NCBI GenBank assembly: GCA_920105805.1
Contig: CAKKTI010000057.1
Span: forward strand, 1-64,000
Source of the DNA: Condylostoma magnum
Taxonomy: Eukaryota; Ciliophora; Heterotrichea; Heterotrichida; Condylostomatidae
Reading direction: 5' to 3'
Length of the DNA: 64,000 nucleotides
Shown here: piece after piece, positions 1 through 11,633 of the stretch
Position numbering within the stretch: position 1 is the first letter of the stretch
Layout of the letters: every line of letters begins with the position of its first letter
The notes under the pieces: generated by a model
Told to the model about the DNA's origin: nothing
Database searches by the model: none
Seen by the model: the letters and a program-made list of their open reading frames with translations, nothing else
Translations under genes and position numbers: made by a program

Positions 1-2238
1 ATTACTATTAGAGATTTTAACTAATTATTTCTGTACATTGGTTCAATCATTGGTAACCTGTTACATATACAAACTTTAAGTTCTATTTTAAATCTTATAT
101 GAATTAGACTTATTTTTGATATGCAGTTGGATAAGAAATATATAACTAAATTAATACAAAGTGCTTAAATTAAAACATTAGATTGAAATAAACTCTTACA
201 AATAAAACTCACTTTGCTAAACATTTTAGATTATTTTACAAACTAACTATTTTTATCATGGTAGTCTGGACTTTTTTCGGTGTTTTCGGTCACATTAAAG
301 CAAGAGATCTTATTTAAAAATGCCTAAATGCTTTGCTTTCTTTTCAAACTAGATTTTGTTGTACACCTATCAGCAGTCCAGTTCAAATTTTATTGATTAT
401 AACTTTCACTTTTGTTTCTTTAATGAAGAATTCGCATAGAACTAATTAAGTTTTCTTGTTTTTCTTATGTGTTTTAAATAAAATCAATAGAGGAAGCATC
501 ATTTGATAAATTATGCAAACTACTTCCTATGAATAGTTGATTTTGAGGTGCATGAGGTTTCTTTCTAAACACCCTTGTATTATCTTGACTAATAGACTTA
601 TAACTAGGATGTGGTTTTTGCTTATACACCTTTTAATTGATAGTAAGGTTTTTAGACTAAGGCTTATGAATTTTTACAGGTTATTTTTAGCTAGTTTTAT
701 TGATCTAAGATTCCACAGGAAACTATTTAGTCTTTTTATAAAGTTTGTTAATTAGTTTTGTTCTTTCCTTTTTAAGTAACTACTTAACGAGTATATTCTA
801 ACGCTTTTTCGTAAAGTCTCTAGTAATGAGTATTTACTCAACATCATATAATCTTTCAACAATGCTCTAAGTGGAGACGTTTCTTTTAGATTCAAATAAG
901 ATCAATTCATCCATTTTATTTAACAATCTAAGACTTGCATCTGTCTAGCAATTTCTGTAATCTTTGTTTCTCTGATAAAATCTTCTAATAGGTTAAATGA
1001 AGTGCTTACGTTTTATAGTTTATGTTGTTTGTTTTAAGGGTGGAAATAACTTTAATTTGATTCTGAAAATCTGGAACATCAATCGAGTTTTTACACATAT
1101 CTTATTTAATTAGTTAACTTCTTTACTACAATTCCGGATAGTTAAAGCTTTAGTCGGCAGTATCTGCTCCAACATGCTCATTAGGGTCTATTTCTGACAC
1201 ACTGAGTGTAGGAATTTAAAAGCAATCTTGAAGACTTTGCAATGAGGAGTTTAGATCGTTTTAATCATAACCCGCAAGAGATACAAATTTCATCTCGCAT
1301 TGTTTTGTAAAAGTAGCTTTTACTCTTGGAGGAGGGATTTAGGATTGTGCAGGGCATTGAATATGTTTGCTAATTGCTTGGATTAACTTAAAAACAATTT
1401 ATATACATTTTGGCCATGAAGTCTGCATGCAACTGATTTTCTCGAGTTTTTAATTAGCTTTTTGCATGTTTTAAGAATTCTATAGTTAATTTATGTCGAT
1501 TTTTTTCAATCGTTGAATGATTAGACTAGGACGTTACAAAAATTGATTAACAGATTCTTATATTCTTCTGTAATTAATCCTAGTTTATTACATTATACCA
1601 ACCTCTTACAGCAATATAAGAAAACAGTACATTATATCTTTGATTGCTTAGGTATTTATCTTTTATTGCTTAATTTCTATAATAACTCTTTAATTAATCT
1701 CTTATAGAATCTAGTCAATGTTTTAACTAATATGGCTTTACTGGTTCATACATGCTAATATCTTTTCTTTTAAGTTTCTCTTTTAACCTTATTTAATTAG
1801 CTCAAGCACTTATTAAACTTACTCTCTTACAAAATTTTCCTATTAATCTACAACCTGCTGTACTTACCCTTCCCATTTTTCTAGCACTTTTCTCATAGCT
1901 TACAACTCCTAAGCTTACAACAATTCTTATAATAATTTCGCAATTGTAAGCTCTTCATTTCCTTTTAACATACTATTAACTACTTTTGCCTTACTTAGTA
2001 AGTCCTTTACATTACTCACCTGTAAATTTTGCCCAACTCGCTTAGTAGTACTTGTTGTTTTTCGTCTATACTACAGATTTTTTCTGCTTTCATTAGATCT
2101 CATGGTGCCTTATTGGCTATTCATCTATTGCATAAAAGCAGAGCAAAATGATCTATCAGTGTCCCCGTCAAACTCAGTACAAAACGACTTTAAATTGCCA
2201 GATTACTGCAATAAATCAGGGTCAAAATTCCTTTGCAT
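1..2238 (-). CDS. Gln-rich coiled-coil protein (partial, runs off left edge)
   Basis: No known family recognised. With TAA/TAG read as Gln, the minus strand is open from the ATG at 2238 to base 1 through one 25-nt intron (985-1009). After the intron the reading frame has no TGA for almost 1 kb, while the other two minus frames have many. The N-terminal half is a helical, Gln/Leu/Glu-rich coiled coil (about 2100 to 1500). The later part is polar and Ser/Asn-rich. The frame stays open upstream of the ATG to about 2330, where it reads like protein, so this may be the C-terminal extension of the kinase gene just upstream (2337-4127), joined by a small intron I could not place. The last 200 bases before the window edge are more hydrophobic and could be non-coding. 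Confidence 0.6.
985..1009 (-). other. Candidate 25-nt intron
   Basis: Read on the minus strand this segment starts GTAAGC and ends CTATTAG. Removing it joins two reading frames that both look like protein (a Gln/Lys-rich stretch upstream and a long TGA-free frame downstream). Its 25-nt length is longer than the 15-16-nt introns known in the heterotrichs Stentor and Blepharisma. Confidence 0.6.
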
Positions 2239-2336
2239 AGCCCTATTTAGTAGTTATTTACGAACAGAGCTGTCAGCTGAATGAGCCGTTGAATTTGTTT
2301 CGCTTGCCAAGTACCTATTTCTACAATATTTAGGCT

Positions 2337-4127
2337 TTAATTAGCAAAGGGATTGGCTCTCCTGGGAGAGCTACTAGACTTCGTTAAATTTAAACTGTTC
2401 CATCTTTAGTATAAAATTTATTACTTATATCTAGAAGCAACCTCCCCAAAGTTGTAATTCCTAGTATTTAAATTGACAGGACTGCTTGGAACTGATACTT
2501 TCTTCCTCAGATTGTTTGTATGTGGTGTAGACTGATTGGATGACTTTTTTATAACAAGACGTTTTCCAGCCTAAGGAGTTCTGACTTCTGGTTTTCTACT
2601 TCTAGTAACAGCTAATAAATTGTTTCCTTTAAAGTTACGAAAAGACCTGCTTGAAGGTGTAATAGGCTGTAAAGGTGATGCAGCTCCAGAGGAAATATTA
2701 GAAGAACTTTGCTATGAGGAGGAGTCTGAATATGTTAGCCCTGTACTTTTGTTGTCGAAATTATCGTAAATGATCAGTTTTCTCATGTTTTGTCTTCGGA
2801 CAATTTTGGGTAGGTGGGACGGACTTCCTTATAAGTACTGCATTACAGGTGAACAGTCTAATTCCTCTTATCTACTTTAATTGCCTATGGGCTCAATTAT
2901 TTTTATTTACGGATGAGCTCTACGATGAAGCTTGTAAAACCAGGAGTGTTTAAGGCCTCTGGATGCACTGAGCCTTCGGAGATTATCAGGATCAATTACT
3001 CCCATTATGAAATTTAAGCAATCTTTGGTATACTTGGCCCAATGTTTGTTTTTGAATTTGATTTCACATCGCATGTTCTTTTGTAGTATTTCCTATGGGC
3101 TGTGCCCATAGAAGGGAGTTTGGCCAGTTAGCATGATAAAGCAAATGACTCCTATGCTAAATACGTCAGCTTTACAGTTATAAGTTTGTTTTCTTAGAAT
3201 TTCTGGTGCAATGTAGCCTGGGGAGCCACATCTTAAAGTAAGTCCAGCTTTTACTTGAGTTGCTAGGCCGAAGTCTGCTATTTTAAAGTCTTCTATTCCT
3301 GTAGCTGACATCATAAGAATGTTCTCTGGTTTTAGGTCTCGATGAACTATTTGTTTTTAATTTAGGTAGTCTAAGCCTTCAAGCATGTTTTTGGCAAATT
3401 TAGAAACTTCCTCCTCTGAGAAGCTTTTGGAATTGATAATTCTTTCGAATAAGTCGCCTCCTGGACAGTAGTCGAGAACCAGGTGCAGATGGTTGATGCC
3501 TTCGTAAACCTTGTATAGTCTAACAAATTTGTCATTGTTAACCAGTCTCATCATCCTGATTTCCTCGATCAAAGCTTCCGTACTTCTTTAGCTTTATCCT
3601 ATAATCTCCTTTGTTATTGATTTTATAGCAAATTGAATTTGATCTTCCTTCGATACTCCTAAAAATACTGTTGCATAGTTCCCTTTTCCTAGCTCTCTAA
3701 CTAAGTCGAACTCTTCGTGTATGTCAGAGCAGATGCTAACCTAGCTTAAGTAAATTAGCCACTGTTCTAGTTCTAAGGAACTGGGAACAAAAAAATCACA
3801 GAATTTTTCCCCTCTTATAAGTCTGAATCCGAAGATTTCTTACCCATTGTTTTCTTCTATGAAGGGCTCAATTCTCTTCCAGGTAATATTGTTTGATTTT
3901 GCTGGTTGATTATCCTGAATAAATTTTACGCTAATAATGACGAGATTATCATGTGTTAAAATAAGGTATCTGGTAACCACCTAGGAATCAGAAACTACTA
4001 ATTTGACTGTACGCTCATATATTTTGTTATGTAATATATCGTCTTTAATATCACTAGGTGGACTATGCCAGAAGCTATCGTGATTTTGGTTTAATTGATT
4101 GTCTATATCGATAATAAGGTGTTCCAT
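2337..4127 (-). CDS. CaMK-type Ser/Thr kinase with N-terminal PH-like domain
   Basis: About 596 aa. Residues 1-130 look like a PH-type domain (beta-rich, with WKRIEP and a final LEQWLIYL helix). The kinase domain follows at about 135-400: glycine loop GKGNYATVFLG, ATP lysine in AIKSI, HRDLKPEN, DFG in ADFGLA, and CGSPGYIAPE. This is a complete, probably active kinase of the CAMK group. The roughly 195-aa tail is Ser- and basic-rich with no domain I recognise. The start is the ATG at 4127, which sits directly before the PH-like region. The chosen end is TAA 2337-2339 (..RANPFAN). The frame could instead continue through a small intron into the coiled-coil gene downstream, giving a PH-kinase-coiled-coil protein. 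Confidence 0.85.
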
Positions 4128-4426
4128 AATTAATTATTAGGGATAAATTAATGGTTGGCTATCATATTCACAATTTATTTTTTATTTAGAGTATGTTTGA
4201 TAGAAGTAGAAGGGCTTACTATATATAATCATATATGTAATGTAAATTGTCTTTTTTAGTATACTTTAAATATTTAAAAGATACCACCTTTTGCTAAGCT
4301 CTCTCAATCCTTTATAGATTGTGTGATAATGTACTTATTATATCAAAATACTTCTGCAAGAAGCGTTAAAGATTACTTATTACAAATAAAGTCATATTTA
4401 TAAGCTATAATAAAGCACAGCTAAAG
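4128..4426. other. AT-rich divergent intergenic region
   Basis: The 299 bp between the start codons of two kinase genes contain no frame that reads like protein. The segment presumably carries both promoters. I see no distinct motif. Confidence 0.5.
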
Positions 4427-5380
4427 ATGAGTAGATAAGAAACAAGATTCTAGGGAAAATACAAGCTTCTATCAAAGATAGGTACAGGAACATTTTGCTA
4501 AGTAAATCTAGGACATGATTTAACTAACAACCAAGATGTTGCAATCAAATTAGAGAATATAGGAAGTAGGCATCCAATGCTGCGATATGAATACAAAGTT
4601 TTAAGACAACTTTCAGGGACTATAGGCATTCCTTAGGCATATGCATTTGGCTTAGAAGGAAAGTTTTATTACCTAGTAATGGATCTTCTCAATACTTCAG
4701 TAGAATCCCTTTTTAAATCATACAATTAATAATTTACAACTAAAACTGTAATATAGCTCGGAATCTAAATGATTTAGCGAATTGAAGCCTTACATGCTAA
4801 AAATTTCATACATAGAGACATACAGCCATAAAACTTCCTAATTGGAGGATTTGGGTGTTAGCATTTACTGTATCTAGTAGATTTTGGTTTATCTAAAAAA
4901 TACTTAAGCTCTAATACAAAATAACATATTTAATACAAGGATAACTGCAATATTATTGGCAGTGCTAGATTCGCATCGATTAATACTCATTTGAAAATAC
5001 AACAATCAAGAAGAGATGATATAGAAAGCTACTGCTATACCATTATTTACTTAATGAATGGACATTTACCCTGGCAAGGATTAGAAGCAAGGACAAAGAA
5101 GCAAAAGCTTTAAAGAATCATGTAGACAAAGATGCTTTTGTCAGTAGATGAGTTATGTGAGAATGTACCGATTTAGGTAAAATAGATGCTTGTTTATGCA
5201 AGATCTTTATAATTTGAGTCTCATCCTGACTATTCTTACTTAAGATAACTACTAAGATAAATTGCATATGACATGACAATAACAATAGACGATGTATTTC
5301 AATGAAACTAAGGATTGAGGAGTCATAGAACAGGCAGGAGCACGTTCACAAAGCGTAGAAGTACTGATCTATTTACTTAG
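4427..5380 (+). CDS. Casein kinase 1 family protein kinase
   Basis: About 317 aa. The glycine loop GTGTFCQV, ATP lysine in VAIKLE, HRDIQPQNFLIG and DFGLSKKY are typical of CK1, as is the [10 protein letters not shown] segment (CK1s have this instead of APE). The domain ends near [11 protein letters not shown], matching the usual final helix, where W is encoded by TGA. A basic Ser/Thr tail follows. I ended it at TAG 5378-5380; in-frame TGAs at 5399 and 5420 are alternatives. The chosen stop overlaps the stop of the convergent fibronectin-III gene by four bases. Likely a cytosolic or nuclear Ser/Thr kinase; substrate unknown. Confidence 0.85.
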
Positions 5381-5910
5381 TTTTTATATAAAGGACCTTG
5401 AAACCAATCATCTTCTTCTTGATATTGGTCAAATATTTGCAAAGCTTTGCCCCATATAAGTCATCTTTGTGTCCTTATGTCTAAATCCTCCTTTGGCCTT
5501 GCTATTTTGTATCCCATTTTAGTATAGTCTTACCAGTTTTTACACTTCCTCCCGCTCAAAATCTCTCTAATATTTCCCATTTCCTCATACAAAATCTACT
5601 CAGATTCTACTAAAACTCTATTAACAGGTGCCTTTAAGGTAATCACTACAATAGGTAGAGAAAACTAAAACTATCTGTCATTAATAACCGGAGCAATTCT
5701 TATTATATACTCAGTCTCAGGCTCAAGATTAACCATGGTAAAATTATCATACTCCACTCTCTGCTCCCCCAAAAACTTCGGAGTTCTTCCATTCCTCGTT
5801 GCAGCAATAACAAACTCCATTCTTCCCTCAATCTACTGCAAAACATGCCAACATACTAAAATTTCACAATGCGTGACCTCCTATGCTCACAATTTTAAAA
5901 AATTTGACAT
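5377..5910 (-). CDS. Fibronectin type III-like domain protein
   Basis: About 177 aa. Residues roughly 15-100 fit an FN3 fold: the beta-rich segment MEFVIAATRNGRTPKFLG, then NLEPETEYIIRIAPV, which is the classic L.P.T.Y..R..A pattern of the FN3 E-F strands. The rest is charged. The start ATG at 5910 follows the DPY30 gene by 23-35 bp in the same direction. The end is TAA 5377-5379, overlapping the stop of the convergent CK1 gene. One 20-nt intron-like segment just upstream could instead splice it to the DPY30 reading frame, giving a DPY30-FN3 protein; I judge two genes more likely. Confidence 0.6.
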
Positions 5911-5945
5911 ATAACAAATTAAAAAACACCTGGTTAAAAAAGTAG

Positions 5946-6164
5946 CTACTTTTGACTATTTCTCAATAAGTAATTTCCCAACCACTCAATAGAATTGCTG
6001 GGTCTTTCTTTAGCTAGCTCTGCTAGCCCCTGTAATAACACCGGCACAACTGTCTAGTCTAAATAAGCTCTTATGGGAAGTGATTGCAAATTAGACTGCT
6101 GCGGTGGCCTTGATTAATCTCCAGAACTGCCTGTGTAACGCTCACCTTATCCTTAGGAATCCAT
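5946..6164 (-). CDS. DPY30: DPY30-motif protein
   Basis: 72 aa (TAG 5946-5948) or 76 aa (TAA 5934-5936). Residues about 30-70 form a near-perfect Dpy-30 dimerisation motif: [24 protein letters not shown], then [11 protein letters not shown]. The Dpy-30 core binds ASH2L in the COMPASS H3K4 methyltransferase complexes; the same motif occurs in axonemal and membrane-trafficking proteins, so the complex is not certain. The N-terminus is Gly/Ser/Gln-rich. At 72 aa it is shorter than human DPY30 (99 aa) and ends right after the motif. It diverges from the calcium channel gene, with only 46 bp between the two ATGs. Confidence 0.9.
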
Positions 6165-6210
6165 CTTTTCTATACAAGTTTTTTCCTTATTCGAAATAGT
6201 AATTTAAATA
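6165..6210. promoter_or_regulatory. 46-bp divergent promoter interval (DPY30 / Cav)
   Basis: The two start codons face away from each other with 46 AT-rich bases between them, so both promoters and both 5' UTRs must fit here or overlap the opposite gene. No motif stands out. Confidence 0.4.
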
Positions 6211-9200
6211 ATGGTGGAAGTCAATTTACTCGATCCAACTGCAAGAATTAACTATGATCTTCAGATGCTATACAAGCAGTAGTTGGAGTTATAGAAGCTG
6301 AGCAGTTATAAGGATGTTTCGGTATTGCTAATGAAATCAAAGTATGCAGCTAAGTCGTATGCAGACGTCGCGTTGTGTTGTTGTACTGTAACTAACCCTT
6401 TCAGGCAGAAAGTGATAGGAATTGTGTTGAATCCTTGGTTCGACAGATTTATTCTATTGGTGATTTTAGCAAATTGCATCACCATGGCGATGTCTGACCC
6501 CAATGAAACAGTGGAATGGATTGAAATTGCTGAGTTAGTTTATTTAGTCATTTTTACCATTGAAATGATATTGAAAGTAATTGCTATGGGATTTGTCACT
6601 AAGGCTAATTCTTATTTGAGGGATCCTTGAAATATATTAGATTTTGTAGTTGTTGTTATAGGATGGTTTGGCCTTTTACTTCAAGGGGAGAACATTTCAG
6701 CGATCAGAACTATAAGAATTCTAAGGCCTCTTAGAACAGTAAACTCCCTTCCAGAGCTAAAAATTCTAGTAGGGTCAATACTAAACTCAATTCCACTATT
6801 GGTAGATGTTTTTGTTCTATTTATTTTCTTACTCTTAGTATTTGGAATAGTGGGCACATAAATATACTCTGGGTTATACTAGTAGAGATGCTATGGTGTG
6901 GATGGAGAAAAGACCAGTGATGATTAATTATGCTATTTGCCCGATTATTGCGATGAGTTTGAACTAGATTGTGGTAATTCCGGATGCAATGATAATGAAT
7001 ACTGCTGGAAAGATAAAAATCCTAATATGGGTGTTACAGGTTTTGACAATATTTTAATGAGTTTTCTAAGCATTTTCACTTGTATTACTCTTGAAGGGTG
7101 AACCGATACAATGTACATGGGAAGGTCAGTTACTGATGACATGTATACAAACGATATTTATTTCATAGTAATGGTAGTACTAGGCTCCTTTTTCTTGCTT
7201 AATCTAGTAGTAGCGGTACTGTATATGAAATTCCACGAAGGAGTGAATGAATAGAAGATAATACAGCAGGAAATGAAGCTTTTTATAGATGAAAAGGAGA
7301 ATTAAGATGATAAACCAGTTCATCCCCCCGAAGGAGCATCTAGTTTTGCCATTAAGTTCTATGAGTTCAGGCTAAAAATGTACCACATTGTTAATACTAC
7401 CTGGTTCAACTGGTTTATTGTCGTACTGATCATAATAAACACAGCTATAATGTCCAGTGAGTATTATCCAATGGAAGAATGGCATTAAGAGTTCCTAAAC
7501 ATCAGTAACGTTGTCCTAAATGTCATTTTTACTATAGAAGCTGCTTTAAAGTTGCTAGGATTGGGATTCAAGGGCTATGTTGCTGACAGATTTAACATTT
7601 TTGATATGACAATTGTCATAATAGGCTTAATTGAGATCATTTTCCTAGACGATGATAGCGGAATAATAGTTCTAAGGGCTTTTAGACTACTCAGAATCTT
7701 TAAATTAGCCAGAGGCTGGAAATCATTAAGAGATTTGCTAACAAAAATCATAGAAACTCTGCCGTCAATTGGATACTTAGGACTGCTATGTCTTCTCTGT
7801 ATTTTCGTATATTCGTTGATGGGAATGCAGTTTTTCGCAGGAAAACTGAAGGATGATGAAGGCGAGCTACCCAGAGCTAATTTCGAGAATATTTATTGGT
7901 CTTTTATAACCATTTTTCAGATTCTGACGGGAGAAAATTGGAATGAAGTAATGTACTCCGCGGTTTACTCAACTTCTTGGTATGCCTCGCTGTACTTTGT
8001 GTCCCTTACTGTGGTGGGGAACTATATTTTGCTTAATCTGTTTCTGGCAATTTTATTATAAGAATTTGAGGAAGGAGATGATGATGAGGAGGAAGAGGAT
8101 GAAGATGAGGAGATTAAGAACTTAAAATCTATTAAGAAGAAGTAGGAAGATAACGGTAATAATAAGCAAAAGGACAAAGAAAAGTAGAGATTAGAGAAAA
8201 CTAAGTAAGAATTAATGAACAAAGCCAGTGGAATGTACGACCCAATGCCTTTGATGGGGAAATCACTGATGATTATGGGATCAGACAGTTAAATTAGAAT
8301 AAAAACTAAAAAACTACTATTACACCCATACTTCGATAATTTCATATACGCTTTAATCAGTGCATCCTCTATCCTTCTAGCATTGTCTGAGCCAACTTTA
8401 ACAAGTTATCAATACTCAACTTTAAACATAGGGCATAAGATTATTTTGATACTGTTTATTCTAGAATTCATAGTAAAAGTGATAGTAAGCGGATTTGTGA
8501 TGGGGAAAGATGCTTATTTGAAATCAGGCTGAAATTTTCTAGATTTCTTTATAATAGTAATATCAGTAATTGACTGAATCCTTACAGAGGCACTTGATGG
8601 CTCAGTAAGTCTCAGTTTTCTCCGAGCTTTAAGAGCCTTGAGAGCCTTACGACCCCTTCGAATGGTTTCTCGTAATGAAGGAATGAAGAAAGTAGTTACA
8701 TCTGTAATGCAGGCAATGCCAGTGGTTCTCAATGTCCTTCTTATATCAATGCTTTTTTACTTAATTTTTGGAATCCTAGGCGTAATTTTCTTCAAAGGGG
8801 CCTTTTTCAGCTGTACTGATTCTAGAATTGATAATTAAGATGATTGTTTCGGGAGATGGTTTAATCCTGATACAAATTAATTCGAGGATAGAGAGTGAGA
8901 AAATGCTACGTATAATTTTGACAATATTTTTACATCTATGTTGACTTTGTTTGAAATTTCAACGCTAGAAATGTGGCCTGATTACATGTATATGGCTGTT
9001 GACGCAAGAGGACCGGGATTGGCTGGTAAAAGGGACCATAACCCAAGTGCTGCTTTATACTTCGTAGCTTTTATTTTCTGTACAACTTTCTTTATCATGA
9101 ATTTGTATGTTGGAGCTGTTATTGAAAAGTTTAACAAAATATAAGAAAGACTTAATGGATCATTCTTTCTAAACTCGGAGTAGAAGGAATGGGTTAAGAC

Positions 9201-10569
9201 TTAAAAACTACTAATGGAATGCTCGCCTAAGATAAGATATTTGAAGCCGAAGAACAAAACTAGAGCTGTTTTCTTTGATTTAGTACTAAATTATAAATTC
9301 GAGTATGCTATAATGACAGTGATTGCAGTAAACGTGTTTTTTATGAGTCTTTTTCACTATGATATGGATTCAGAGTTAACTGACGCTTTGGAAGTTTCTA
9401 ATTATATTTTTGTAGCTATATATATACTAGAGTTTTTGTTCAAAATCATAGGATTAGGGGGCAGATACTACTTTGCTAGTAGTTGGAACAAATTTGATTT
9501 CGTCATCCTTATATTCGGAATTCTTTCACTATCAGAAGGGTTGCTTCCCTTCAATGCTACAGTTTTAAGAGTTCTAAGAATTGCAAGATTGTTTAGAGTT
9601 ATAAAAGTACTAAAAGGCCTTAGAAGCCTATTTCAAACTTTTATGACTTCACTGCCTTCTCTGGTAAACGTGGGAGCCCTGCTCATGCTGCTATTTCTGA
9701 TATACGGAGTTGCTGGAATGGATCTATTTGGGGAACTAGATCATGGTGAGTTTATTGATGAACATACTAACTTTGAAACGTTTTACAACGCTGTGATTAC
9801 TCTATTCAGAGCTTCTACAGGTGAGAGTTGGAATGGAATAATGCATGATTCATATAGGAGAAGTTGTAATAATGCTAGAAAATGCGGTCATCCTGCATTT
9901 GCAATACCCTTTTGACTATCTTTCAATGTAATTGCTTCTTTCGTATTTTTAAACATTTTCATTGCTGTTATTTTAGAGAATTTTTCAAATATTTCCGAGG
10001 AAGATGGCGGAATAATTGAATTATGCTCAAAGGATCTAAGGAAATTTGAGAAAACGTGGTCTAGATTTGCTCCTTATGGGGAGCATTTTATTTATACTAA
10101 ACATCTTCCAACGTTATTAGAGGACTTAGAAGCCCCACTAGGATTTAAGGGGTAAAAGCTATCAAGGGCTTAAATGATAAGGATTATTGATGCCTTCAAT
10201 ATAAGGGACCATGATGGAACGGTGCATTTTGCTGAGGTTTTATGGGTTTTAGCTAGTACTGTTTCGGGAGCTGATATGAGTGACACTATTCCTTGTGATA
10301 CGATGAGGTCTATTTACAAGTCATTGCCTAGGAAGTTTCCAGATCTCAATCAAATTCCTTCTCATGAGGAAAAATACTTCGAAAATACCGCTGCAAGAAC
10401 ACTAGCAGCCCATATTATATATCATGGATTGAAAAGAGCAAAGTAATAAAGAGCAAAAAGAGCCGCGATGACAGAAGCAGAGATTAACGCTCAAAATAAT
10501 ATGGAACTGTTGGCAGATAATATTCTTATTGAAATGCAAGACGCAATTGATGAAGATAATGATGATTGA
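6211..10569 (+). CDS. Four-domain voltage-gated calcium channel alpha subunit (EEEE pore)
   Basis: 1452 aa in one uninterrupted frame. Four homologous six-helix repeats lie at about residues 55-345, 385-615, 700-980 and 1020-1265. S4 helices carry spaced arginines (RTIRILRPLRTV; RAFRLLRIFKLAR; RALRALRALRPLRM; RVLRIARLFRVIK). The pore glutamates are TLEGWT, TGENWN, TLEMWP and TGESWN, i.e. EEEE, the calcium-selective pattern. The W of repeat I's EGW is a TGA codon, as are several other tryptophans. An acidic D/E run lies in the II-III linker. The C-terminus is short, with an EF-like segment near 1300. In ciliates such channels sit in the plasma or ciliary membrane and drive swimming or contraction responses. 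It ends at TGA 10567-10569. Confidence 0.97.
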
Positions 10570-10871
10570 TATTTTTGTAAACTTTTAGGTGATATGTTTT
10601 TTTAATATGTAAAGTCAACTTTAATGTTAGTATTGTTGGAAGTATTAAATTAGTTTAAAAATAATGCTATTTTAGTCAATTTAAGGATAAGAGACTTTAT
10701 TTATTGATATTATCATTAAACTATTTGCTACACCTTTCTTTTCGAATTAATAGCATATAATTTAATATGATAAATTACTTCTTTAAATTCTACTATTGAT
10801 CATTTTCGGATATTAAAAGCATATTAAATGTATGTTAAGTACTATAAAACTATTTTCAATTACATAATTAA
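10570..10871. other. AT-rich intergenic region
   Basis: About 300 bp between the channel stop and the next same-strand ATG. I see no protein-like frame and no structured element. Confidence 0.4.
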
Positions 10872-11624
10872 ATGAACAGAAATGGCATAAGACTTATGTC
10901 ATTAACTCCGGAACCTCTGCTAAAAGTTATTAAAGATAGAAGTAAGAAAAAGAGCTTAGATGATATGGCTTTGAAAGCAAAGATAAGATTTAATAGGAAT
11001 AGAGTGCATTATGATATACAAGCTAAAAAGATTAAAATAATTGAATAACTTACAAATTTAAGCTAAATTCCTGTGGCTTCTCTTAAAGTGTGAAGCTTAG
11101 CAAAATTATAAAAGGAGTTGAAAAAATAATAAATAATATTCTGTTAAACTGAGGCAGCATTATTAATATAATATAATTGAAAGAACTATAGAATAAGAAA
11201 AAGTTATAAGTTGATTGTCCTAAAATAAAACTTTAAAGCTAGAATAATCTAACATTATTGAAGAATTTACAGCAGAGGAACTTTAAGGGTAATTTTACAA
11301 TAACGATTAGAATAGAAATCTGCAATAGTAATTCAAACATATTACAGGTGTTACAAAGCCATTATGCATTTAAAATACTTAAAAAACGAAAAAATTAGAC
11401 TGGCTAAACTCTAATAATAAAAATAACTTGAAGAGAGATAGTAAAACGAAGCTGCAATAAGAATTTAAAAGCAATGGAAATAATACCGATTACAAAAACT
11501 GATAAACAATAGAATAGCATTGAAAACTCACATAAAAAGATCGATTGAGTCTTAATTTTCTCATCTTTATAATAGGAAAAATGCTATTTCAATAGACAAT
11601 ATTTTACAATCAGTGGCAATATAA
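10872..11624 (+). CDS. IQ-motif (calmodulin-binding) protein
   Basis: About 250 aa, very basic. At least four IQ-type repeats lie between residues about 85 and 205: AALLIQYNWKNYRIRK, RIIQHYWRIYSRG, AIVIQTYYRCYKAI and AAIRIQKQWKQYRLQK. IQ motifs bind calmodulin or EF-hand light chains; the partner is unknown. Several W and Q in the repeats are TGA and TAA/TAG codons. Placing the end at TAA 11622-11624 leaves 9 bp to the stop of the convergent TRP-like gene. The next in-frame TGA (11796) would lie deep inside that gene, so TAA is the better stop. The location directly after a calcium channel is suggestive but may be chance. Confidence 0.75.
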
Positions 11625-11633
11625 TAAAGTAGA

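Noticed and set aside
537-755. Standard-code + strand ORF of 72 codons
   Set aside because: The minus strand is coding here (a long TGA-free frame with a coiled-coil protein); this ORF is its shadow.
2040-2093. Possible gene start on the minus strand at ATG 2093 (MKAEKICSIDEKQQ)
   Set aside because: It needs an intron to join the downstream coiled coil, whereas another frame runs through both without any change.
8070-8120. GAT/GAG-rich run in the channel gene as a microsatellite of interest
   Set aside because: It encodes an acidic D/E stretch in the II-III linker, a common feature, and shows no sign of unusual expansion.
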